Below are positions 1-3,812 of a stretch of DNA of 8,342 nucleotides, piece by piece (position 1 is the first letter of the stretch; the number at the start of each line of letters is the position of its first letter). The DNA is taken from NCBI GenBank assembly GCA_943349725.1, contig CALQZP010000044.1:1-8342 (forward strand). Direction: 5' to 3'. Position numbers and translations under genes: made by a program. The DNA comes from Candidatus Nomurabacteria bacterium. Lineage in GTDB: Bacteria > Patescibacteriota > Minisyncoccia > Phycocordibacterales > UBA10002. Under the pieces are notes generated by a model, which saw only the letters and a list, made by a program, of their open reading frames with translations, had not been told where the DNA came from and did no database searches.

Positions 1-89
1 GAAAGTGTAAAGTTGAAAGTTGGGTGAACGAAGCCAAATACCCCATTGAAAAATCCAAAGGTAAAAATCTGAAATATACGGAGTTGTAG
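1..89 (+). pseudogene. 3' tail of a MazG-like pyrophosphohydrolase gene (truncated copy or cut by window edge)
   Basis: The last 21 codons (27-89) encode NEAKYPIEKSKGKNLKYTEL and a TAG stop. They match the C-terminus of the intact MazG-like protein at 994-1347 (NSLKYPISKSKGKHTKYTEL) at most positions. Upstream of codon 27 the frame stays open to the window edge, but the DNA (1-23) is an AAGTTGAAAGTT-type repeat like those in the non-coding gaps at 2954 and 3508. It does not resemble the helix expected there. The likeliest reading is a decayed paralogue whose body was lost and whose tail was joined to repeat DNA. A live gene beginning left of the window is possible. None of the catalytic ExxE/ExxD part lies in the window. 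Confidence 0.55.
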
Positions 90-91
90 TA

Positions 92-119
92 AAAAACAGC
101 CCATTCTCGGGCTGTTTTT
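92..119 (+). terminator. Rho-independent terminator after the MazG tail
   Basis: AAAAACAGCCC pairs perfectly with GGGCTGTTTTT around the 6-nt loop ATTCTC, with a T-run in the right arm. It starts 3 nt after the TAG at 87-89. The A-run on the left arm means it could also work on the other strand. The terminator of the intact MazG gene (1381-1410) has the same AAAAACAGCC/GGCTGTTTTT stem. Confidence 0.85.
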
Positions 120-151
120 GGCAGGTCAGAGGTGTGTATAGCGTCTAAAAC

Positions 152-186
152 CGTGAAAATGTCGTGTATTTTAGGTCATTTTCACG
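152..186. repeat. Inverted repeat, 10-bp arms
   Basis: CGTGAAAATG (152-161) is the exact reverse complement of CATTTTCACG (177-186), with a 15-nt loop between. It lies in a 360-nt stretch (120-480) without a credible gene. Its CGTGAA ends are shared with the hairpin that begins 16 nt later, and a TTTTAGG string lies in its loop and recurs just after the second hairpin. The two may be related members of one repeat family, or paired binding sites. Confidence 0.7.
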
Positions 187-201
187 ATTATGTCCGATAA
201 A

Positions 202-239
202 CCCGTGAATTTGAGCTGTTTTAAGCTCAAATTCACGGG
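202..239. repeat. Perfect 16-bp hairpin
   Basis: CCCGTGAATTTGAGCT (202-217) pairs without mismatch with AGCTCAAATTCACGGG (224-239) around the 6-nt loop GTTTTA. No T-run follows (next bases AATTTTAGG), so it is a poor terminator. It is far longer than chance would give. It could be a dimer-protein operator, a processed RNA hairpin or a small mobile repeat. Confidence 0.8.
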
Positions 240-277
240 AATTTTAGGAAAAGCTATCTGTCTTTGCCGGTCAAAAG

Positions 278-286
278 TGGTAAGAT
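278..286 (+). promoter_or_regulatory. Extended -10 promoter candidate
   Basis: TGGTAAGAT is an extended -10 (TG-N-TAAGAT) without a clear -35. The surrounding AAAAGTGGTAAGATGATGAA closely matches 1419-1438, which also lies downstream of a MazG tail and terminator. Transcription from here would give a leader of nearly 190 nt before the regulator gene at 481. Confidence 0.4.
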
Positions 287-307
287 GATGAAATAAACAG
301 TGAAGTG

Positions 308-345
308 AAATAGTGCAATCTCAAATAGTACAATCTCGATTTGAG
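308..345. repeat. Tandem 15-nt repeat plus inverted repeat (operator-like)
   Basis: AAATAGTGCAATCTC (308-322) is followed directly by AAATAGTACAATCTC (323-337), a single mismatch. The second unit overlaps an inverted repeat, CTCAAAT (320-326) with ATTTGAG (339-345). Tandem plus inverted sites upstream of a winged-helix gene suggest an operator, perhaps autoregulatory. That role is inference. Confidence 0.5.
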
Positions 346-362
346 TAGGTTGAGGAACTAAG

Positions 363-405
363 CCACACAAATAACATCCTTACAAACCCGAGAATGTTGG
401 TATGT
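363..405 (+). repeat. Upstream repeat, copy 1 (before the winged-helix gene)
   Basis: Positions 376-405 are identical over 30 nt to 920-949. The flanking CCACAC (363-368) recurs at the same distance in copy 2 (907-912), so about 43 nt is conserved. The core runs from ATCCTTACAAAC through CCGAGAA to TGTTGGTATGT. Read as RNA it folds: ACAUCCUUACA pairs with UGUUGGUAUGU around the loop AACCCGAGAA, with two mismatches and one G-U. A G-rich tract (435-447) lies between it and the ORF at 481. Confidence 0.8.
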
Positions 406-409
406 CAGG

Positions 410-415
410 TATACT
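410..415 (+). promoter_or_regulatory. -10-like TATACT upstream of the winged-helix gene
   Basis: TATACT sits just after repeat copy 1 and would give a leader of about 60 nt to the ATG at 481. No -35 hexamer is visible 16-18 nt upstream, where the repeat itself lies. Copy 2 has no matching -10 at this place, which weakens the idea that the repeat is a shared promoter. Confidence 0.3.
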
Positions 416-480
416 AATGGAGAAAGTAAATGATGGTGGGGCGGGGGCAGTAGCGTGAAAAATGTAATCAACACGGAAGT

Positions 481-810
481 ATGCAGGTAAAAGCCAAAAC
501 AGAGAATATCGAACGGGCGGAAGGTAAGGTTCGCGTCAAGACCGCGAAGCAGATGGAGAGGCATCTCAAAGGGATATCCAATCATTATCGCATCGCCATT
601 CTTCTTTTGATTGACGCACGGCAAAAGATTACCCTTGAACAAATCGTTACCGCGCTCCGGGCAAACGAGAAGACACTCGGGGAACACACGCGTAGGCTTT
701 CGCTTGCGGGTCTGGTAAACAAGAACTATCATGGACGGAGTGTTGAGCATACACTATCGCCATACGGGCGGGCGTTTGTCAGGTTCTTGAAATCATTTCA
801 ACAACTCTAG
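481..810 (+). CDS. Winged-helix (ArsR-like) DNA-binding protein
   Basis: This 109-aa soluble protein has the plan of an ArsR-like winged helix-turn-helix. A basic N-terminal stretch (1-30) leads into a helix around HYRIAILLLI (35-44). A second helix follows near 53-60 and a recognition helix near 64-78 (KTLGEHTRRLSLAGL). The wing is at about 79-93. Expected role: dimeric DNA-binding transcription regulator. No cysteine or histidine cluster for metal sensing is seen, so the effector is unknown. ATG 481 is the first usable start after a TAG at 451-453. GGAAG ends 1 nt before it, too close for a normal ribosome site, so Met25 (553) is an alternative start. It stands alone and may bind the tandem/inverted repeats at 308-345, which is inference. 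Confidence 0.8.
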   Translation: MQVKAKTENIERAEGKVRVKTAKQMERHLKGISNHYRIAILLLIDARQKITLEQIVTALRANEKTLGEHTRRLSLAGLVNKNYHGRSVEHTLSPYGRAFVRFLKSFQQL

Positions 811-906
811 AATTACGGGAAGGCATGAAATCCAAGGGGAAAAAATAGAATTGAAAAAAGATGTGGGTACAGAATAGATAAGGTAAAGTGAATATGATAT
901 ATTTCA

Positions 907-949
907 CCACACTTAAGATATCCTTACAAACCCGAGAATGTTGGTATGT
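907..949 (+). repeat. Upstream repeat, copy 2 (before the MazG-like gene)
   Basis: This is the second copy of the element at 363-405: 30 of 30 identical over 920-949, plus CCACAC at the same offset. One base just outside the identical core differs (C375 against T919). In the folded RNA it turns a C-G pair into U-G, so pairing is kept. The rest of 811-993 holds no gene. A TATGAT -10-like box (893-898) inside a GTGAA/TTCAC inverted repeat (888-892, 903-907) lies just upstream, so the repeat could sit in the MazG leader. Confidence 0.8.
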
Positions 950-950
950 T

Positions 951-979
951 AAAAAAAAGGGGGGGGGAGGGGAGGGGGG
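951..979 (+). other. A8-G9 homopolymer tract and G-rich run in the MazG leader
   Basis: Eight A (951-958) are followed by nine G (959-967), A, four G (969-972), A and six G (974-979), ending 14 nt before the ATG at 994. The G-runs could form a four-stranded G structure on the + strand or in the mRNA. The A8 and G9 runs are prone to slip in replication and in sequencing. The tract may hide or replace a ribosome site, since no clear Shine-Dalgarno is seen nearer the start. Confidence 0.75.
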
Positions 980-993
980 ATAGATAAAGAGAT

Positions 994-1347
994 ATGAAAA
1001 AAGATATAGAGGAATTGACTGAAAAATTGATTGCGTTTCGGAAGGAGAGAGACTGGGAGCAATTTCACAAGCCGAAGGATTTGGCGGTGTCTTTGTCGTT
1101 GGAAGCGGCGGAAGTGCTTGAACATTTCCAATGGAAGAGCGAGAAGGAGATAGAGGCATACGTCAAAACGCACAAGGACGAGATAGGCGAGGAACTCGCC
1201 GATGTCTTCAACTGGGTCCTCCTGATGAGCCACGATTTCGGGATTGATATTCTCTCCGCCTCCGCCAAGAAAATCTCCGCAAACTCCCTCAAATATCCCA
1301 TCTCAAAATCCAAAGGCAAGCATACGAAGTATACGGAATTAAAGTAA
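994..1347 (+). CDS. MazG-like nucleotide pyrophosphohydrolase (DCTPP1/RS21-C6 type)
   Basis: This 117-aa all-alpha NTP pyrophosphatase should hydrolyse (d)NTPs to NMP plus pyrophosphate, for nucleotide-pool cleaning. The short single-domain form, with an N-terminal FRKERDWEQFHKPKDLA segment, matches the DCTPP1 (dCTPase)/RS21-C6 branch of the MazG superfamily. The metal-binding motif is intact: ExxE at E37-E40, a 26-residue gap, then ExxD at E67-D70 (EELADVFNW). The C-terminus is basic (KYPISKSKGKHTKYTELK). ATG 994 is in frame with the first conserved helix; the leader carries the G-run and repeat copy 2. A terminator follows at 1381. A remnant of a close relative lies at 1-89. The exact substrate cannot be told from sequence. 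Its product, pyrophosphate, would be a substrate for the pyrophosphatase at 3021, but the two are not in one operon. Confidence 0.88.
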   Translation: MKKDIEELTEKLIAFRKERDWEQFHKPKDLAVSLSLEAAEVLEHFQWKSEKEIEAYVKTHKDEIGEELADVFNWVLLMSHDFGIDILSASAKKISANSLKYPISKSKGKHTKYTELK

Positions 1348-1380
1348 CTAGTAGTTAGTATCTAGTATATAGACGAAACA

Positions 1381-1410
1381 AAAAACAGCCCTTTTATAAG
1401 GCTGTTTTTT
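1381..1410 (+). terminator. Rho-independent terminator of the MazG-like gene
   Basis: AAAAACAGCC (1381-1390) pairs with GGCTGTTTTT (1400-1409), followed by T and then GTTG. The stem is shared with the terminator at 92-119, while the loop differs. The spacer 1348-1380 holds a TAG-rich CTAGTAGTTAGTATCTAG stretch of the short-repeat kind seen at 3586-3627. Confidence 0.85.
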
Positions 1411-1422
1411 GTTGTATAAAAG

Positions 1423-1431
1423 TGATAGGAT
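1423..1431 (+). promoter_or_regulatory. Extended -10 promoter candidate before the RhuM fragment
   Basis: TGATAGGAT fits an extended -10 (TG-N-TAGGAT). The context AAAAGTGATAGGATGGGGAA is nearly the same as at 272-291 (AAAAGTGGTAAGATGATGAA). No good -35 is visible. The ATG of the broken RhuM gene lies 24 nt further on (1455). Confidence 0.45.
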
Positions 1432-1454
1432 GGGGAAATAAATACGGCAAAGTT

Positions 1455-1580
1455 ATGGCAAACCTAGAGCGAAAATCACAAATAGTTATTTATAAATCCG
1501 AAACGGGTGAGACTAAAATCGACGTGCGTTTTGACGGTGGAACAGTCTGGCTTACTTTGGAACAGATGGCTCAGCTCTAA
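1455..1580 (+). pseudogene. 5' fragment of a RhuM-family gene
   Basis: The fragment is 41 codons from ATG 1455 to TAA 1578-1580. The peptide matches the N-terminus of RhuM-family proteins: VIYKSETGETKIDVRF, then VWLTLEQMAQL. It aligns with residues 17-47 of the full protein just downstream (LLYTTPNGKVKVEIFL, VWLTQAKIAEL). In family members the helix-turn-helix continues after this leucine with F-x-V/R. Here the similarity stops and none of the three forward frames of 1578-1652 restores it. The break falls at the left arm of the palindrome at 1577-1640. This is a gene cut off early in its DNA-binding region, not a simple frameshift. It differs from the downstream copy by many residues, so it is an old paralogue or a separate arrival. 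Confidence 0.75.
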
Positions 1581-1640
1581 AGGTTTTGTGTAGGCCATTT
1601 CGTTGGTGTCAACAAGATGGTTCACCGTGGATACCTTTAG
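1577..1640. repeat. 64-nt imperfect palindrome between the two RhuM genes
   Basis: The outer arms CTAAAGGT (1577-1584) and ACCTTTAG (1633-1640) are exact reverse complements. The inner arms CCATTTCGTTG (1595-1605) and CAACAAGATGG (1610-1620) pair at 10 of 11 positions counting one G-T, around the 4-nt loop GTGT. Both arm pairs share almost the same centre, so the whole can fold as one interrupted hairpin. The stop codon of the RhuM fragment is inside the left arm. It lacks a T-run, so it is not a usual terminator. It could be a minimal mobile repeat left by an insertion/deletion event. Confidence 0.55.
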
Positions 1641-1652
1641 CCGTTTTACGTT

Positions 1653-2690
1653 ATGAAAAAAAAGAACCACATCATTCCTAATAATAGTTTTACAGAGTTC
1701 TTGCTCTATACTACGCCAAATGGCAAGGTAAAAGTGGAGATTTTTTTGCGTGATGAAAATGTCTGGCTAACACAAGCGAAAATAGCGGAACTTTTTGATG
1801 TCGGTATCCCCGCGGTCAATAAACATCTCAAGAATATCTTTGACAGCGGAGAATTACAGGAAGATTCAGTTATTTCCATTTTGGAAACAACTGCCAGTGA
1901 CGGAAAGACCTATAAGACGCACTATTATAATCTTGATGCCATTATTTCCGTTGGGTATCGCGTGAACAGCACGCAAGCGACACAATTTCGCATTTGGGCA
2001 ACGGAAAGATTGAAAGAATACATCATCAAGGGTTTTACCATGGATGACGAACGGCTGAAGAATCCCAATACTATTTTCGGCAAAGATTATTTTGAGGAAC
2101 AGCTCGCCAGAATCCGTGATATTCGTTCGAGCGAAAGACGAATGTATCAGAAGATTACAGACATATATGCAAAGTGCAGTGCTGACTATAATCCAAATAT
2201 GGAAATTACCAAGCAATTTTTTGCCACGGTGCAAAATAAGCTTCACTTTGCAATTGCAGGTCAAACAGCGGCAGAAATAATACAAACAAGAGTAGATAGC
2301 AAAAAGCAAAACATAGGACTCACTGTTTGGAAAAATGCTCCAAAAGGCAAGATTAGAGAAACCGATGTCATTGTGGCTAAAAACTATTTGAACGAAAAAG
2401 AGCTAGACCATCTGAACAGAATTGTGACTATGTATCTTGATTTTGCAGAATTGCAGGCGAAGCGCGGAATTTTGATGAGGATGAATGATTGGGTCATTAA
2501 ACTAGATGCATTTTTAAAATTAAACGAGCGAGCAATACTCGGTGATGCAGGATGTGTAAGTCACGAAGTGGCCGAGGCTTTAGCTCTTGAAGAATTTGAA
2601 AAATTTAAAATAGAACAGGACAAAAGTTACATCTCGGACTTTGATCGTGAAGTCAAAAAACTTATGGAGTCTAAGAAGAAAAAGAAATAA
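1653..2690 (+). CDS. RhuM-family protein (virulence RhuM, COG3943)
   Basis: This 345-aa protein is full length for the RhuM family (usually about 330-350 aa), first named from Salmonella pathogenicity island 3. Its molecular function is not established. Residues about 36-68 (VWLTQAKIAELFDVG, then VNKHLKNIFDSGEL) form a helix-turn-helix-like segment. About 84-130 carry the family core (KTYKTHYYNLDAIISVGYRV, then TQFRIWATERLKEYI and KGFTM). The C-terminal half is helical and charged and ends in a Lys-rich tail (residues 340-345). No signal peptide or membrane segment is seen. ATG 1653 is preceded by no clear ribosome site and lies 13 nt after the palindrome. The stop is 4 nt from the start of a DNA-methyltransferase stub (2695), so the two were probably co-transcribed. 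RhuM genes often sit in accessory islands near restriction or modification genes, so a role in DNA modification or defence is possible but inferred. Confidence 0.88.
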   Translation: MKKKNHIIPNNSFTEFLLYTTPNGKVKVEIFLRDENVWLTQAKIAELFDVGIPAVNKHLKNIFDSGELQEDSVISILETTASDGKTYKTHYYNLDAIISVGYRVNSTQATQFRIWATERLKEYIIKGFTMDDERLKNPNTIFGKDYFEEQLARIRDIRSSERRMYQKITDIYAKCSADYNPNMEITKQFFATVQNKLHFAIAGQTAAEIIQTRVDSKKQNIGLTVWKNAPKGKIRETDVIVAKNYLNEKELDHLNRIVTMYLDFAELQAKRGILMRMNDWVIKLDAFLKLNERAILGDAGCVSHEVAEALALEEFEKFKIEQDKSYISDFDREVKKLMESKKKKK

Positions 2691-2694
2691 CTAT

Positions 2695-2868
2695 ATGGTA
2701 AACAAAAATCTTACAAATGCCAAAAAAGCAAGGAATGATGAGTCTTATACTCAATTTGCCGATAGTGAAAATGGTCGTATGAATCCTACTCTTTTCTACA
2801 TTGGAAGAAATCGCTCATGCACTCCGAATTTCCAGTACCTGCCCGCCTTTGGAGGGGCGAACTTTTGA
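2695..2868 (+). pseudogene. N-terminal stub of an EcoRI-type adenine-specific DNA methyltransferase
   Basis: ATG 2695 lies 4 nt after the RhuM stop. The first about 25 residues (NKNLTNAKKARNDESYTQFAD) match the N-terminus typical of the EcoRI-methylase family, from memory KAKKAKNDEFYTQ followed by a D/E-rich stretch. After residue 25 the similarity is lost. The remaining 32 codons to TGA 2866 (starting NGRMNPTLFYIG) show no methyltransferase motif, and the AdoMet and catalytic motifs are absent. The usual protein is about 300 aa or more, so this is a deletion remnant. The native tyrosine in DEFYTQ is kept and the phenylalanine is serine here. It could still be translated as a 57-aa peptide. 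The call rests on a short match recognised by eye. Confidence 0.6.
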
Positions 2869-2879
2869 GAGAAAAGGGG

Positions 2880-2894
2880 TCAGGTACCTTTAAT
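2880..2894 (+). repeat. AGGTACCTTT box, copy 1
   Basis: TCAGGTACCTTTAAT recurs at 3649-3663 as TTAGGTACCTTTGAT (13 of 15 identical, same direction). It is preceded here by GAAAAGGGG. The two copies flank the pyrophosphatase gene about 770 bp apart. Sequences of this kind (GGGGTCAGGTACCTTT) remind me of ends of REP/IS200-like elements, but no transposase is present in the window. The rest of 2869-3005 shows no gene. Confidence 0.45.
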
Positions 2895-2953
2895 GTAAGT
2901 GTGTGAAGTGTAAATGAAGATACATCCGATATACATTGGAGATTCGGGACGGT

Positions 2954-2987
2954 AAGTTGAAAGTTTGTAAAGTTATAAAGTTGAAAG
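2954..2987 (+). repeat. Degenerate AAGTT short tandem repeats
   Basis: Units of 7-9 nt built on AAGTTGA: AAGTTGA, AAGTTTGTA, AAGTTATA, AAGTTGAAAG. Similar DNA occurs at 1-23 and 3508-3542. It lies in the gap before the pyrophosphatase promoter. Low-complexity repeats of this kind are frequent between genes in Parcubacteria; their function is unknown. Confidence 0.65.
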
Positions 2988-3005
2988 CGAGTGGCATAAG
3001 AAACA

Positions 3006-3014
3006 TGCTACAAT
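3006..3014 (+). promoter_or_regulatory. ppa: Extended -10 promoter for a leaderless pyrophosphatase mRNA
   Basis: TGCTACAAT (TG-N-TACAAT) ends 6 nt before the ATG at 3021, so transcription should start at or next to the A of the start codon. No -35 is seen at 16-18 nt; a TTGAAA lies at 2981, 22 nt away and too far. The identical 6-nt spacing occurs at 4616-4628. Confidence 0.7.
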
Positions 3015-3020
3015 TTTGGG

Positions 3021-3491
3021 ATGAAAGTTTTTATTGAAAGTGAGGCGGGGTCAAATAAAAAGAAGCTCTACAATGAGAAGACATTAGCCTATAAGCGGAC
3101 AATGTCCGTTTCCCGTGCGTATCCCTACCCGTACGGTTTTATACTTGATACCACGAATGTGGACGGCGATAATCTTGATTGTTTTATCATTACCGATACG
3201 AAACTGGAGTCAGGTAAAGTGTATGAATGTGAGCCCGTCGGTCTCATGGAACAAATAGAAACAGCATGGGAGCCTGAGAAAAAAGGTGTGGAAGAAAATG
3301 ACCATAATATTCTGGCTGTACTTTCCGGAGAGAGTCGGGAAGTAGATGAATCAGTCAAGACAAAGCTGACCGAATTTGTGTCTCACGTGTTTGACCATGT
3401 CCCGAACCACAAAAACAGGGCCGGACAGTTTTTAGGGAAAGAAGAAGCGCTGGAGGAAATGAGGAAGTTGTCCGATCAAATAAAGAAGTAA
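3021..3491 (+). CDS. ppa: Inorganic pyrophosphatase, soluble family I, divergent
   Basis: This 156-aa cytoplasmic enzyme should hydrolyse pyrophosphate to two phosphates, pulling biosynthetic reactions forward. It follows the family I order: an N-terminal strand with IESEAGSNKKKLYN (E. coli IEIPANADPIKYE region), then YPYPYGFI at 34-41 (YPxNYGFI), then the signature DGDNLDCF at 48-55. D48, D50 and D53 correspond to E. coli metal ligands D65, D67 and D70. CEPVGL (70-75) matches CRPVGV. NDHNILAV (93-100) matches EDAKLVAV, so D94 should be the D102 equivalent. The D97 equivalent falls on G89 in a simple alignment, with E91/E92 nearby, and an 8-residue acidic/aromatic insert (WEPEKKGV) precedes it. 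Length is slightly below the usual about 175 aa. ATG 3021 is fixed by the promoter spacing. It is a single-gene unit. Activity is probable, but the altered site deserves care. Confidence 0.88.
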   Translation: MKVFIESEAGSNKKKLYNEKTLAYKRTMSVSRAYPYPYGFILDTTNVDGDNLDCFIITDTKLESGKVYECEPVGLMEQIETAWEPEKKGVEENDHNILAVLSGESREVDESVKTKLTEFVSHVFDHVPNHKNRAGQFLGKEEALEEMRKLSDQIKK

Positions 3492-3507
3492 AAAGGGGGT
3501 AAGCGGA

Positions 3508-3542
3508 GAAGTTGGAAGTTAGAAGTTTAAAGTTGTAAGTTA
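3508..3542 (+). repeat. Degenerate AAGTT short tandem repeats
   Basis: GAAGTTGGAAGTTAGAAG is followed by TTTAAAGTTGTAAGTT: five AGTT units spaced 7-9 nt apart, of the same family as 2954-2987 and 1-23. It starts 17 nt after the pyrophosphatase stop codon. No terminator hairpin is visible after that gene, so this purine-rich tract is all that follows it. Confidence 0.65.
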
Positions 3543-3585
3543 GCGGAAGAGGGGGCTGGGTGTGGCGTATAGGAAGAGGAAGAAA

Positions 3586-3627
3586 GACAGTAGACGCTAG
3601 ACAGTAGAAAGTAGATGGTAGCTAGAG
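3586..3627 (+). repeat. Degenerate TAGA/GTAG short repeats
   Basis: GACAGTAGA occurs at 3586-3594 and 3600-3608, followed by AAGTAGATGGTAGCTAG. The same TAG-rich style is seen at 1348-1373. It is non-coding in all frames because of the many stops. Confidence 0.55.
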
Positions 3628-3648
3628 GGGCAAAAAGAGGTAAAGGTG

Positions 3649-3663
3649 TTAGGTACCTTTGAT
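3649..3663 (+). repeat. AGGTACCTTT box, copy 2
   Basis: TTAGGTACCTTTGAT is the direct-repeat partner of 2880-2894. It sits just upstream of a short coding remnant (3678-3779). Confidence 0.45.
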
Positions 3664-3677
3664 TTAAACCAAATTGA

Positions 3678-3779
3678 TACTTTGGTGTATGGTTCGATAA
3701 ATTCACCACAGGTAAACTCTACGGCTTGAACTCGGAAGATCCCAGTAGTACCGCAAAGCTGACTACGGGGCAAGAATAA
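3678..3779 (+). pseudogene. Possible 3' remnant of an unidentified gene
   Basis: A 33-codon open stretch starts after TGA 3675-3677 and ends at TAA 3777-3779. Its peptide has protein-like composition: YFGVWFDKFTTGKLYGL, then NSEDPSSTAKLTTGQE. It has no start codon and no promoter. Just upstream another frame reads NQIDTLVYG, which would join if the DNA carried a frameshift near 3685. I do not recognise the family. It may be the tail of a lost gene brought in with the AGGTACCTTT box, or chance. Confidence 0.35.
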
Positions 3780-3812
3780 AAATTATTGAAGATTCAAGCA
3801 AAAAATAATTGT

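Noticed and set aside
376..949. The two 30-nt repeats as a CRISPR array
   Set aside because: Only two copies, 544 nt apart, with a gene between them, no regular spacers and no cas genes.
779..1319. Minus-strand open frames opposite the MazG-like gene
   Set aside because: They are shadows of a well-supported gene, with low-complexity Pro/Phe runs coming from the G-tract and no family features.
1577..1640. The 64-nt palindrome as an integron attC site
   Set aside because: Size and imperfect symmetry fit loosely, but the required RYYYAAC and GTTRRRY end boxes are absent and no integrase is in the window.
3786..3812. TTG start for the DUF3800 gene
   Set aside because: The extra residues KIQAKNNC are not typical of the family. 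ATG 3813 sits at the expected distance from the DESGD strand.
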